Below, in pieces: positions 8,654-17,176 of a stretch of DNA of 64,000 nt. How positions within the stretch are numbered: position 1 is the stretch's first letter; each line of letters starts with the position of its first letter. The notes below the pieces were generated by a model. That model saw nothing but the letters and a program-made list of their open reading frames with translations. It was not told the DNA's origin and did not search any database. Source of the DNA: an uncultured Roseicyclus sp. (GTDB lineage Bacteria; Pseudomonadota; Alphaproteobacteria; Rhodobacterales; Rhodobacteraceae); the NCBI GenBank assembly GCA_947489665.1, contig CANLEH010000003.1:62001-126000 (forward strand), read 5' to 3'. The translations under genes were made by a program, and so were the position numbers.

Positions 8654-8799
8654 TGGCGAAGGGTCCTTTAAATAGGGTCAGTCCCACCATCGGCCGGGTC
8701 GCCCCGCCAAACAAGGTGGGGAAACCCGGCCCGGCAGGGAGGGTGGATATGAAGGTAAGACGCGGGCCACCGGCCAATCCTTGGGTCGGCCACAAAAAA

Positions 8800-8827
8800 G
8801 CGGTTTGTGCAAGCTTGCACAAACCGC
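8800..8827. promoter_or_regulatory. Perfect 28-bp palindrome, tra-box-like operator candidate
   Basis: The 14-base arm GCGGTTTGTGCAAG is followed directly by its exact reverse complement. The inner 16 bases read TGTGCA-AGCT-TGCACA, the same arms and spacing as the TraR box of Agrobacterium (TGTGCA-N4-TGCACA). It lies between the asd stop and the DUF4139 start, both on the minus strand. An AT-rich stretch follows on the plus strand (TAAGCATTTGCTTTA, then TTAATTTAAG). A near-identical palindrome with similar flank lies at 51954-51973. It could also act as a terminator hairpin after asd, but no clear T tract follows on the minus strand beyond the CTTTTTTG on its far side. Confidence 0.6.
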
Positions 8828-8896
8828 CTAAGCATTTGCTTTATCTTAATTTAAGAGAAATCGTTTACCTTTTGTTAACCCCTGAAAGCACCCCGA

Positions 8897-9919
8897 TCAG
8901 GCCTTTTTCAGCACCCGATTGCCCAAAGTCTCGGCGATCTGCACGGCGTTCAACGCCGCGCCCTTGCGCAGGTTATCGGACACGCACCAAAGGTTCAGGC
9001 CGTTCTCGATGGTCGAGTCCTGACGGATGCGGCTGATGAAGGTGGCGTAGTCGCCCACGCATTCCACCGGTGTCGTATAGCCGCCATCTTCACGCTTATC
9101 GATGACCATGATGCCCGGTGCCTCGCGCAGGATATCGCGCGCCTCATCCTCGTCGAGGAACTCTTCGAACTCGATATTCACCGCCTCGGAATGGCCCACG
9201 AACACAGGCACACGCACACAGGTGGCGGTGACCTTGATGGAGGGGTCGACGATCTTTTTCGTCTCCACCACCATCTTCCATTCTTCCTTGGTGGTGCCGT
9301 CCTCCATGAAGACGTCGATCTGCGGGATCACGTTGAAGGCGATCTGGCGCTGGAATTTCGTGGGCGGGACGTCTTTCACCGGGTTGTAGACCGCCTTGGT
9401 CTGTTCCCAAAGCTCGTCCATGCCTTCCTTCCCGGCACCCGAAACCGACTGGTAGGTCGACACGACCACACGCTTGATCTTCGCGCGGTCATGCAGCGGC
9501 TTGAGCGCCACAACCATTTGCGCGGTCGAGCAGTTCGGGTTGGCGATAATGTTCTTGTTGTGCACCTGATCGACGGCCTCGGGGTTCACCTCGGGCACGA
9601 CCAGCGGGATCTCCGGATCGTAGCGGTAGAGCGAAGAGTTATCGATCACGATACAGCCGGCCTTCGCAGCCTTGGGCGCGTATGTCTTCGTCGCGTCCGA
9701 GCCAATGGCGAACAGCGCGATATCCCAGCCCGTGAAATCGAATGTGTCGAGGTCCTTGGTCTTGAGTGTCTTGTCACCGAAGCTGCACTCGGACCCCAGC
9801 GACCGACGCGACGCAAGTGCGACGATCTCATCGACGGGGAACTGGCGCTCGGCCAGGATGTTCAGCATTTCGCGGCCCACGTTGCCGGTGGCGCCCGCGA
9901 CGACGACTCGGTAACCCAT
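8897..9919 (-). CDS. asd: Aspartate-semialdehyde dehydrogenase
   Basis: This protein of 340 residues reduces aspartyl phosphate to aspartate semialdehyde with NADPH, a branch point to lysine, threonine and methionine. It shows the N-terminal dinucleotide-binding GATGNVGREML (9-19) and the catalytic cysteine in NPNCSTAQM (Cys130). The region TYQSVSGAGKEGMDEL and the C-terminal NLWCVSDNLRKGAALN are diagnostic. Length is normal. It is a single gene, with the 28-bp palindrome downstream and a 340-bp gap upstream. Confidence 0.95.
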   Translation of the reverse strand: MGYRVVVAGATGNVGREMLNILAERQFPVDEIVALASRRSLGSECSFGDKTLKTKDLDTFDFTGWDIALFAIGSDATKTYAPKAAKAGCIVIDNSSLYRYDPEIPLVVPEVNPEAVDQVHNKNIIANPNCSTAQMVVALKPLHDRAKIKRVVVSTYQSVSGAGKEGMDELWEQTKAVYNPVKDVPPTKFQRQIAFNVIPQIDVFMEDGTTKEEWKMVVETKKIVDPSIKVTATCVRVPVFVGHSEAVNIEFEEFLDEDEARDILREAPGIMVIDKREDGGYTTPVECVGDYATFISRIRQDSTIENGLNLWCVSDNLRKGAALNAVQIAETLGNRVLKKA

Positions 9920-10259
9920 GATCTGTTCCTTTTTAAATGGGACGGCGCGGCTTTACGCCATGCGTCCGGGCAAGGAAAGAGGGGCAACACCAAGATCACT
10001 GAAGGGTGTCATAAGCGCCGCTGATACTTGACTTGTTGGCCCGCCGGGTCCATGTGGCGTCCAACGATGCTGCACTGCCGCGTGAGCAGTCGCCCCGAAG
10101 TACGGGCCACCAGCACCGATACATATTCCCAAGATCCCCATCACGCAGGGCTCTGACGATCGGCGGATGAGCCGCCCGGTCGCACCCTCGCCCCGCCACG
10201 CATGAGTTGTGGCATAGTTTCGGCTTGCGTCCTTTGGCGTGGGCCCGAAAGGACATCTA
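9920..10259. other. Intergenic region between divergent asd and rhlE-like genes
   Basis: This gap of 340 bp holds the promoters for both flanking genes. A purine-rich AAAGGA lies just before the TTG start of the helicase gene. I see no PpsR box, strong hairpin or convincing small gene; a short minus-strand open frame inside it lacks a ribosome-binding site and recognisable sequence. Confidence 0.5.
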
Positions 10260-11546
10260 TTGTTTGATTTCGACATGCTCGGCCTGAAACCGAGCCTTTC
10301 CAAGGCCCTGAAGGAAAACAACTTCAAGGAACCCACCCCGATCCAGAACCAGGCGATCCCGCTCGCGCTGGACGGACACGACATCATGGGCCTTGCCCAG
10401 ACCGGAACCGGCAAGACGCTGGCCTTCGGTCTGCCGCTGATCGAGCATCTGCTGGGTCTGCACGGCAAGCCCGACCCCAAGACCGCCCGTGCCCTGATCC
10501 TTGCGCCAACGCGTGAGCTGGTGAACCAGATCGCGGACAATCTGAAGGTCTTCACCCAGAACACGCCGATCAAGGTCGGCACGGTTGTGGGTGGGCAAAG
10601 CATCAACAGGCAGATCAACATGCTGTCGCGTGGCACCGATATCCTCGTCGCCACGCCGGGCCGCCTGATCGACCTGATGGAGCGGAAGGCGATCCGCCTG
10701 GATACCGTGCGCCATCTGGTGCTGGACGAAGCGGACCAGATGCTCGACCTGGGCTTCATCCACGCCCTGCGCAAGATCGCGCCTGCCCTTGGCACGCCAC
10801 GGCAGACGATGTTGTTTTCGGCGACGATGCCGAAGCAGATGGAAGAGCTTTCGCAATCCTATCTCAACAATCCCAAGCGGGTTCAGGTCTCACCCCCCGG
10901 CAAGGCGGCGGACAAGATCACGCAAAGCGTCCGGTTCATGTCCAAGCCCGAGAAGGGCGATGCCCTGCGCGCGATCCTGCGCAAGGACCCGGACGCGCTA
11001 GTGCTGGTCTTTGGGCGGACGAAGCATGGCTGTGAAAAGCTGATGAAGGGGCTTGTGGCCGACGGGTTCAACGCGGCTTCGATCCACGGCAACAAGTCTC
11101 AGGGTCAGCGCGACCGTGCGATCAAGGCGTTCCGTGAAGGGTCGGTTAAGATCCTTGTGGCGACGGATGTGGCCGCGCGTGGCATCGATATTCCCGACGT
11201 GGCTTACGTGATCAACTATGAGCTGCCCGATACGCCCGACAATTATGTGCACCGCATTGGCCGGACCGCGCGGGCGGGCCGTGAGGGGGAGGCGATTGCC
11301 CTTGTTTCCGCCGAGGAGGTCGATCTGCTGAAGGACATCGAGAAGCTGATGAAGATCAGCATTCCCGTGACCCATGGCGAACGGCCCGAGGCGGTGAAGG
11401 TTGAGAAGCCGTCCCGTGGCGGGCGTCGTCGCGGCGGCGGTGGAGGTGGCGGAGGCGGTCAACGCAATCGCAGCCCGAAGCCAATGAACGCCGAAGGCAA
11501 ACCGCGCCGTCCGCGCCGCAACCGTCGCCGGAAAACAGCGGCTTAA
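10260..11546 (+). CDS. DEAD-box ATP-dependent RNA helicase, RhlE type
   Basis: This protein of about 428 residues remodels RNA, probably in ribosome assembly or cold adaptation. All core motifs are present: PTPIQNQAIP (Q motif), AQTGTGKT (Walker A), PTREL, TPGRLIDL, DEADQML, SAT, ATDVAARGID and YVHRIGRTARAG. A basic, glycine-rich tail (RRRG followed by nine Gly, then Arg/Pro/Lys-rich) likely binds RNA. The start is placed at TTG 10260, giving MFDFDMLGLKPSL as in relatives, with AAAGGA about six bases upstream; an ATG further up would add seven residues. The stop overlaps that of the convergent MFS gene by 4 bp. Confidence 0.92.
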   Translation: MFDFDMLGLKPSLSKALKENNFKEPTPIQNQAIPLALDGHDIMGLAQTGTGKTLAFGLPLIEHLLGLHGKPDPKTARALILAPTRELVNQIADNLKVFTQNTPIKVGTVVGGQSINRQINMLSRGTDILVATPGRLIDLMERKAIRLDTVRHLVLDEADQMLDLGFIHALRKIAPALGTPRQTMLFSATMPKQMEELSQSYLNNPKRVQVSPPGKAADKITQSVRFMSKPEKGDALRAILRKDPDALVLVFGRTKHGCEKLMKGLVADGFNAASIHGNKSQGQRDRAIKAFREGSVKILVATDVAARGIDIPDVAYVINYELPDTPDNYVHRIGRTARAGREGEAIALVSAEEVDLLKDIEKLMKISIPVTHGERPEAVKVEKPSRGGRRRGGGGGGGGGQRNRSPKPMNAEGKPRRPRRNRRRKTAA

Positions 11547-12712
11547 CCATCTTTAGAGACTGCGTAGGCGGCGAGCCCCAGAAGGATCGCCGCCGCGAAT
11601 AGTGCAAAAAGTACGCCGAACGCGGCCTCTGCCCCCATCGTGGTGGCGAGCGACGCGTGGGTCGGGCCAGAGACGAACTGCATCACGCCCGCCCCGCCCA
11701 TCCCGAACAGGTTCAGAAGCGTCACACCCCGCCCGGTCAGGTGCGGCGGTAGGAAGCTGCGCCCATGGGCCATGACGGCCGGGTATGAGGCGCCGAACAG
11801 GCCGATCGCAGCAAAGATCACGACCGCTGTGCCGACGGACCCGGGAGGCGCGATGAACAACAACACACACAGTGCGGCCACGATGAGATTCCCGCCGACA
11901 ATGGCCCATTTTCGGCTTGGGGCGATGCGATCGATGGGGCCGTAGACGAAGTTTCCCGCCACCATGGCAAGACCCATGACCAGAGTGGCGGTGCCGATCT
12001 GTTCCAACGAGGCCCCGAAGCGTTCGCTGATGTATGGGCTGATCCAAAGGCCGCGAATGCCCGCCATGGGCGCGTAGCAGATGAACATTCCGATCAGGAT
12101 CGGCCAAAGGGCACGGATGCGGAGCAGTTCTGCGAAGGAGCCTTTGGCCTCCCCCTCCGGTTTGGCGGGGTCACGGACGAACGCACCGATCCCTATGGCG
12201 ATGAGGGCGGTAAAGGCGGCAGTGGCCCACAGCGTCTCGCGCCAGCCGAAGGCCTCGACGGCAGTGGCGAGTGGCGCGGCGGACAGCAGGTTGCCGAGCG
12301 ATGAGATGCCGACGGTGACCCCCGCCAGCGTGCCGAAGACGGCGAGTGAGAAGGTGCGGGCGAAGATAAAGTAGGACGACATCAGGATTGGCGCGCAGCC
12401 GATGCCGATCATCGCCATGGCCAGCGAGATCATCCACGGCGCGCTCGCCGTGGCGAAGACAACGCAGCCGCCCACTGCGCCGATTGTGAAAAGCGCAAAA
12501 GACGTGCGGCGCGGCCCGATGGTGTCGAGCGCCCATCCAACGGGCAGCTGCATCACCGCAAACGCGGCGAACCATAGGCCTGAGGCCTGGGCGAGGTCGG
12601 CGGTTGTGGTGCCAACATCCTGCGCCAAAGCCGGGCTAAGCACGGCCAGGAACGCGCGGAAGAACTGACTGAGGCAGTAAGCGATGATCAGACAGGCAAG
12701 GCCCGCGCGCAT
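11543..12712 (-). CDS. MFS transporter
   Basis: This is a membrane protein of 389 residues with about twelve hydrophobic segments. An N-terminal half with SQFFRAFLAVLSPAL and VGWALDTIGPRRTSF, the latter resembling the MFS loop 2-3 motif, supports major facilitator family membership. The second half begins after a charged loop (VRDPAKPEGEAKGSF). Substrate cannot be read from the sequence. The gene is monocistronic as far as can be seen and lies divergent from the iron-binding protein gene. Confidence 0.85.
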   Translation of the reverse strand: MRAGLACLIIAYCLSQFFRAFLAVLSPALAQDVGTTTADLAQASGLWFAAFAVMQLPVGWALDTIGPRRTSFALFTIGAVGGCVVFATASAPWMISLAMAMIGIGCAPILMSSYFIFARTFSLAVFGTLAGVTVGISSLGNLLSAAPLATAVEAFGWRETLWATAAFTALIAIGIGAFVRDPAKPEGEAKGSFAELLRIRALWPILIGMFICYAPMAGIRGLWISPYISERFGASLEQIGTATLVMGLAMVAGNFVYGPIDRIAPSRKWAIVGGNLIVAALCVLLFIAPPGSVGTAVVIFAAIGLFGASYPAVMAHGRSFLPPHLTGRGVTLLNLFGMGGAGVMQFVSGPTHASLATTMGAEAAFGVLFALFAAAILLGLAAYAVSKDG

Positions 12713-12845
12713 GTTCGGCCTCCCCTTGCGTTACAGCCCCCTCGGCAGACTGGCCCTGCCTCCCAGCAGCTGCAAGCCGGAATGTATCCGATTATTTTTG
12801 TCGGAAACATCTTGACCGGGGGCAAAGACTCGGGTTGAAAGCGTC

Positions 12846-12860
12846 TGACTGTTTTAGTCA
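12846..12860. promoter_or_regulatory. Iron-box-like inverted repeat (TGA-N9-TCA) upstream of fbpA
   Basis: The sequence CTGACTGTTTTAGTCAG (12845-12861) is a perfect 6-bp inverted repeat with a five-base spacer. It fits the TGA-N9-TCA pattern described for the RirA/IRO motif in rhizobia. It lies 20 bp before the start codon of the iron-binding protein gene, where a bound repressor would block expression. The assignment is inferred from motif shape plus the function of the gene. Confidence 0.55.
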
Positions 12861-12880
12861 GGAACATGTAGGAGCAATCC

Positions 12881-13900
12881 ATGACACGCACGCTGACCGC
12901 CCTTCTTGCCACAACAATCTTCGTTTCCGCCGCCACTGCGGCGCAGGCGCAGGAACTCAACCTCTACTCCTCGCGCCACTATGAAACCGATGAGCGGCTC
13001 TATTCCGACTTTACCGATCTGACCGGCATCACCATCAACCGCATCGAAGGCAATGCGGACGAACTGATCGCCCGGATGGAAGCAGAGGGCGCAAACAGCC
13101 CCGCAGACATTTTCCTGACCGTCGACACCTCCCGCCTGCAACGCGCCGCCGATATGGGCCTGCTTCAGCCTGTCGACAGCGACGTTCTGGCCGAACGAAT
13201 CCCCGCCAACCTGCGCGACGATGACAACCTGTGGTTCGGCTTCAGCCAGCGCGCGCGGATCATCTTCTACGACACTGCCGACGTCGCAAACCCGCCGCAG
13301 ACCTACGTTGATCTGGCCGATCCAGCCTATGAAGGCATGGTCTGCCATCGCTCCTCCGGCAACGTCTACTCCCAGACGCTTTTGTCGGCAGTGATCGAGA
13401 ACTTTGGTGAGGAAGCTGCTCGCGAGTGGGCCGCCGGCGTCGTCAACAATTTCGCCCGGGACCCGCAGGGCGGGGATACCGACCAGCTGCGCGGTCTTGT
13501 GTCGGGTGAATGCGATATCTCGATCTCCAACACCTACTACTTTGCCCGCGCCATCCGCCGCGACGTGGAAGGGCTGAACGAGGCCGACCGCGCCCAGATT
13601 GGCTGGGTCTTCCCCGATCAGGGCGGAAACGGGGCACATGTGAATTTGTCAGGTGGCGGAGTGGCCGCGAATGCACCGAATGCCGAGGCGGCGGTCGCGT
13701 TCTTGGAATACCTCGCCTCTGATCAGGCACAGCAGTATTTCAGCGCAGGCAATGATGAATATCCGGTCGTGGCCGATGTACCCATTGCCGAGTCCGTGAT
13801 GGCCCTTGGCGAGTGGGAAGCCGACGATGTGGACCTCGCCGCCGTGGCCGAAAATGTTCCGCTGGCGCAAGCAATCTTCAACGAGGTGGGTTGGGAATAA
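12881..13900 (+). CDS. Periplasmic Fe(3+)-binding protein of an ABC transporter (FbpA/FutA type)
   Basis: This protein of 339 residues has a signal peptide (MTRTLTALLATTIFVSAATAAQAQ). The mature start ELNLYSSRHYETDERLYSDF is typical of FbpA/FutA-type ferric-iron binding proteins, as are the segment SGECDISISNTYYFARAIR, which carries the tandem Tyr used to bind iron, and the C-terminal QAIFNEVGWE. No permease or ATPase gene is next to it; an FbpB-type permease gene lies 13.6 kb away at 27475. A candidate iron-responsive operator precedes the start. Confidence 0.92.
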   Translation: MTRTLTALLATTIFVSAATAAQAQELNLYSSRHYETDERLYSDFTDLTGITINRIEGNADELIARMEAEGANSPADIFLTVDTSRLQRAADMGLLQPVDSDVLAERIPANLRDDDNLWFGFSQRARIIFYDTADVANPPQTYVDLADPAYEGMVCHRSSGNVYSQTLLSAVIENFGEEAAREWAAGVVNNFARDPQGGDTDQLRGLVSGECDISISNTYYFARAIRRDVEGLNEADRAQIGWVFPDQGGNGAHVNLSGGGVAANAPNAEAAVAFLEYLASDQAQQYFSAGNDEYPVVADVPIAESVMALGEWEADDVDLAAVAENVPLAQAIFNEVGWE

Positions 13901-13925
13901 ATCCCTTTTGAAATGACCGTATCAG

Positions 13926-13960
13926 CGGGCGCCCCTAACCGGGTGCCCGTTCTGCGTTTT
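13926..13960. terminator. Terminator hairpin between convergent fbpA and MFS genes
   Basis: A 9-bp stem (CGGGCGCCC and GGGTGCCCG, one wobble pair) with a six-base loop is followed by TTCTGCGTTTT. It lies 26 bp after the fbpA stop and overlaps the last codons of the convergent MFS gene. Confidence 0.65.
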
Positions 13961-15161
13961 GCAGGCGGACTGTCCAGAGCATCACCGGCACCATCGCGGC
14001 GCTCACGAACAGGCACCACAGGCCCTGCGCGACGCCTTGTTCCGGGTAGCTGACGCCAAGGTCGATCACCCACCCTGTCAGACCCGGCCCGATGGCGGTG
14101 GAGACCACCATGATCGCGGTGGCAATTGCCCGGACTGAGCCCAGATGATCGGTGCCAAACAGCGTCGGCATAAGCGTTCCACCAAGCGTTGCCGCAACGC
14201 CTTGAGTGACGCCGACAAGGGCAAGTGCGACGGCCCATCCGATCGGCGTTTCGGCGGGTCCGATCAGAAACATGCCTAGGGCCATCGGGATCAGTGCAAA
14301 GGGGAGCAAGCGCACGGGACCGAAGCGGTCTGCGAGGCTGCCTGACAGAAACCCAACGGTGACGCTGGCGATTGCATAAGTGGAATAGCTTGGCCCCAGT
14401 TCGATCAGGTCCCAGCCCTTCACTTCCGCCACATGAACGGCGTGGAAGAACACTACGGTGCCGATAAAGCCGGGGGTCAGCAGGAAGGGGATAAAGGCGT
14501 AAAACAGCGGATGGCGCAGCACCTGCCCCCGCGTCCAGTGCCGCCCGTAAAGCCCCGGCGCTCCGCGTCCGCCGTCCGAGCCTTTGGGCGCACGATCCTG
14601 CGCCAGTAGCAGGACAAGCAGTGGGATCAGGACGACCACGATGACTGCCGCAGTAAGTCCCCATGTGGTGCGCCAGCCGATGCTGGCAACGACCGCAATG
14701 ACAAGCAGCGGCAAAAGCGCCTCTCCCACGGGATAACCCAGATTAGTGATCGCCATGGCCCGTCCGCGCGTGGCCACAAACCAGCGCGCCATGGCGGTGG
14801 CCTTCATATGGGTCATCATCCCCTGCCCGCAAAAGCGTAGCAGAAAGACAGTCAGGATCAGCAGCCAAACCGATTGCCCGACCGCCATCAAAAGTGCCGC
14901 CCCGGCAAGGGCCGCAGCGACCATCACTGCGAGGCGGGACAGACGTACGGTGTCGGCCTTGCCACCTAGCAAGATCAGTAGCGCGGCCGAGGACAGGGTG
15001 GCGATGGTGTAAATCCCACCCCATTGCCCATCGCTCAGCCCGTAGGTGGCGCGAATGTCGCCGGCGAAGAGTGCGATGAAATAGGTCTGCCCAAAAGACG
15101 AGCCAAGCGAGAGGAGAAGCCCGGTGGCCAGCCACCGCGCATTCTCGCGGATGAAGCTCAC
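13935..15161 (-). CDS. MFS transporter, second gene of the hupE-like operon
   Basis: This is a membrane protein of about 408 residues with some twelve hydrophobic segments. Features such as SSFGQTYFIALFAGDIRATYGLSDGQWGGIYT and GSLADRFGPVRLLPFALIP fit the major facilitator superfamily. The GTG at 15161 was chosen as start because it makes a 4-bp GTGA overlap with the stop of the HupE-like gene; a TTG eight codons upstream would lie inside that gene. The coupling suggests a linked role, but the substrate is not known. Confidence 0.82.
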   Translation of the reverse strand: MSFIRENARWLATGLLLSLGSSFGQTYFIALFAGDIRATYGLSDGQWGGIYTIATLSSAALLILLGGKADTVRLSRLAVMVAAALAGAALLMAVGQSVWLLILTVFLLRFCGQGMMTHMKATAMARWFVATRGRAMAITNLGYPVGEALLPLLVIAVVASIGWRTTWGLTAAVIVVVLIPLLVLLLAQDRAPKGSDGGRGAPGLYGRHWTRGQVLRHPLFYAFIPFLLTPGFIGTVVFFHAVHVAEVKGWDLIELGPSYSTYAIASVTVGFLSGSLADRFGPVRLLPFALIPMALGMFLIGPAETPIGWAVALALVGVTQGVAATLGGTLMPTLFGTDHLGSVRAIATAIMVVSTAIGPGLTGWVIDLGVSYPEQGVAQGLWCLFVSAAMVPVMLWTVRLQNAERAPG

Positions 15162-16285
15162 AGCAGGGTCCGTTCCACCACCCAATAGGCTCCGATGGAT
15201 GCGATCAGGAGAGAGACGGGAATAGCGATGACCTTGCGATACCAGGGCCGCGTGATGAACCAGCCGACCAGCGCAAAGGCAATGGCAATCACGGCAAGCT
15301 GGCCGAACTCAACCCCGATGTTGAAGCCGATCAACGCCACAAGGAAGCGGTCGGACGCGATACCGTAATCGCCCAGAACGCTGGCAAAGCCCAGACCATG
15401 CAGAAGGCCAAAGGCAAAGACCAACGCCGTGCGCCCGCGTGTACTTCCCCAGCCGGTCGTGTTTTCAATCCCGACATAAACAATTGTGGCGGCGATCATC
15501 GGCTCCACAATGCTGGCGGGGATGCTGACGACATTGGTCGCGGCCAGCGCCAAAGTAATCGTATGGGCGATGGTAAAGGCAGTGACCTGAAACAAAAGCG
15601 GTCGCAGAACCGTGGAAAAGAAGAAGAGGCCCAACACGAACAGGATGTGGTCGAGGCCCAGAGGAATGATATGTTCGAACCCCGCCCCGATATAACGCAA
15701 GAAGACGGCGCCCGCGCCTTCGGTCAAAACCTCGGCCCGGGGCAGTTCGGGGGTCAACTCGCCCCCATCGAGGAAGCCTTCATAGGCATCCTCTCCGCCG
15801 CCGATCTGGCGCGGGATGAAGGTGCCGAATTGCGCGGCAAGGCCGATCTGAACGCCTGCATCGCCATCCGGCAGGGCAGCTGTGACGGTCAGCAGGCTAT
15901 CGCGGGGCAGTTCGACATTGCCCACGGGCGGGATCTGGACGGCGGCAATCTCGGGCGACAGGCGCTCGCCACCGGATTCCATGATGAAGCCTTCGCTGAT
16001 CCGGGGCCAGGCCTCGCGCAGTGCGGCCTCCAGCGCGTCGGGGTCCAATGCACGCAGGCTGTCGTAGACGGCGGCCTCTGGCGCATCGTTTGTGTCGTCA
16101 ATATCGCGAAGGTCGATTCCGGCGATCAGCGTCTCAAGCGTGATCCGCAAACTCATCGTCACGTCCGCTTCGCCGACCTCGATATCCGCGATGGTCGGAC
16201 GGATCTCATGCGCGGTGGCTGGCACAACCGTGAACAGAACGGCGATTGACAACAGCACGCGCCAAAGCATCGTTACAGCACTCAT
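15158..16285 (-). CDS. HupE/UreJ-family membrane protein
   Basis: This protein of 375 residues has a signal peptide (LLSIAVLFTVVPATAHEIRP), a soluble exported domain (about 30-190) and a membrane domain of six to seven segments. The membrane part begins YIGAGFEHIIPLGLDHILFVLGLFF, the conserved His-containing HupE/UreJ_2 signature, and includes ENTTGWGSTRGRTALVFAFGLLHGLGFASVLGD. Related proteins are linked to nickel or cobalt uptake; that role is not proven here. The downstream MFS gene overlaps by 4 bp. The DUF4198 gene begins divergently only 14 bp away. Confidence 0.85.
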   Translation of the reverse strand: MSAVTMLWRVLLSIAVLFTVVPATAHEIRPTIADIEVGEADVTMSLRITLETLIAGIDLRDIDDTNDAPEAAVYDSLRALDPDALEAALREAWPRISEGFIMESGGERLSPEIAAVQIPPVGNVELPRDSLLTVTAALPDGDAGVQIGLAAQFGTFIPRQIGGGEDAYEGFLDGGELTPELPRAEVLTEGAGAVFLRYIGAGFEHIIPLGLDHILFVLGLFFFSTVLRPLLFQVTAFTIAHTITLALAATNVVSIPASIVEPMIAATIVYVGIENTTGWGSTRGRTALVFAFGLLHGLGFASVLGDYGIASDRFLVALIGFNIGVEFGQLAVIAIAFALVGWFITRPWYRKVIAIPVSLLIASIGAYWVVERTLL

Positions 16286-16299
16286 CGGAAGGACCCTTT

Positions 16300-17106
16300 A
16301 TGAAACCCCTGTTTCTCGCCGCGACACTTGCGCTTCTGGCGCTGACTGACAAGAGCGCGGCCCATGAATTCTGGATTGATCCCGAAGACTTTACGATTGC
16401 TCCGGGCGAGGTCCTGTTGAGCGATTTGCGAGTCGGACAGGAATTCGTCGGCTCGGCCATGAGTTTCCTGCCGCGTCGGTATGAGACTTTCGTCGTCATC
16501 AACGGCGGAGAAACGCGTGAAGTTGAGGGGCGGATCGGGGATATCCCGGCCCTGAACATGGAAGGGCTGGACGATGGTCTGGCGGTCGTTGTCCACCAAA
16601 CCGGAGTCAGCGATCTGACCTGGTCGGAGTGGGAGCGGTTTCTGAACTTCGCCAATCACAAGGATCTCGGCGATGTGACCGCAATGCATGAAGCGCGCGG
16701 GCTGAGCCAGGAGAATGTCCGCGAGGATTATATCCGTTACGCCAAATCGCTGGTCGCCGTGGGGGACGGGGCCGGTGCGGATGCGCGGTTCGGGATGCGG
16801 ACGGAGTTGGTGGCGCTGGAGAATCCCTACACGGATGATCTGGGCGGCGATCTCGCGATGGAGCTTTGGTACGACGACGCCCTTCAGCCCGATTACCAGG
16901 TGGAACTGTTCGCCATGGATGCAGAGGGCAATGTTGAGATCACCCTGCATCGCACCGATGCAGAAGGCATTGTTTATCTGCCTGTCGAACCCGGTCTGAC
17001 CTACATGGCCGACGCGGTGTTCCTCGAAGCGGTCGAACCCAGAGTCGAAGGGGGCGCGATCTGGGTCACCCATTGGGCCAACATGACCTTCGCGGTGCCT
17101 GAATGA
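16300..17106 (+). CDS. Exported DUF4198 domain protein
   Basis: This protein of 268 residues has a signal peptide (MKPLFLAATLALLALTDKSAAHEF, cleavage before HEF). The mature start HEFWIDPEDFTIAPGEVLLSDLRVGQ and the pattern of beta strands fit DUF4198, a family found next to nickel/cobalt transporters. An upstream extension of the frame overlaps the divergent gene and is rejected; GGAAGGA lies before the chosen ATG. Its divergence from the HupE-like gene, sharing a promoter region, suggests joint regulation and a shared metal substrate (inference). Confidence 0.82.
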   Translation: MKPLFLAATLALLALTDKSAAHEFWIDPEDFTIAPGEVLLSDLRVGQEFVGSAMSFLPRRYETFVVINGGETREVEGRIGDIPALNMEGLDDGLAVVVHQTGVSDLTWSEWERFLNFANHKDLGDVTAMHEARGLSQENVREDYIRYAKSLVAVGDGAGADARFGMRTELVALENPYTDDLGGDLAMELWYDDALQPDYQVELFAMDAEGNVEITLHRTDAEGIVYLPVEPGLTYMADAVFLEAVEPRVEGGAIWVTHWANMTFAVPE

Positions 17107-17176
17107 ATTGGGCGTACGTGACCTTGTAGCCCCCGCCCCAAGGCGCTAATCCACTGCCGACCAAAGGAGAGCGCCC

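Noticed and set aside
9996-10256. 86-codon minus-strand open frame in the asd-helicase gap
   Set aside because: No ribosome-binding site, unusual composition (many Cys, Arg, Trp) and it would cover the promoters of both flanking genes.
11430-11465. Glycine-rich repeat (GGC/GGT runs) near the end of the helicase gene
   Set aside because: It is coding sequence for the RNA-binding glycine tail common in RhlE-type helicases, not an independent repeat locus.
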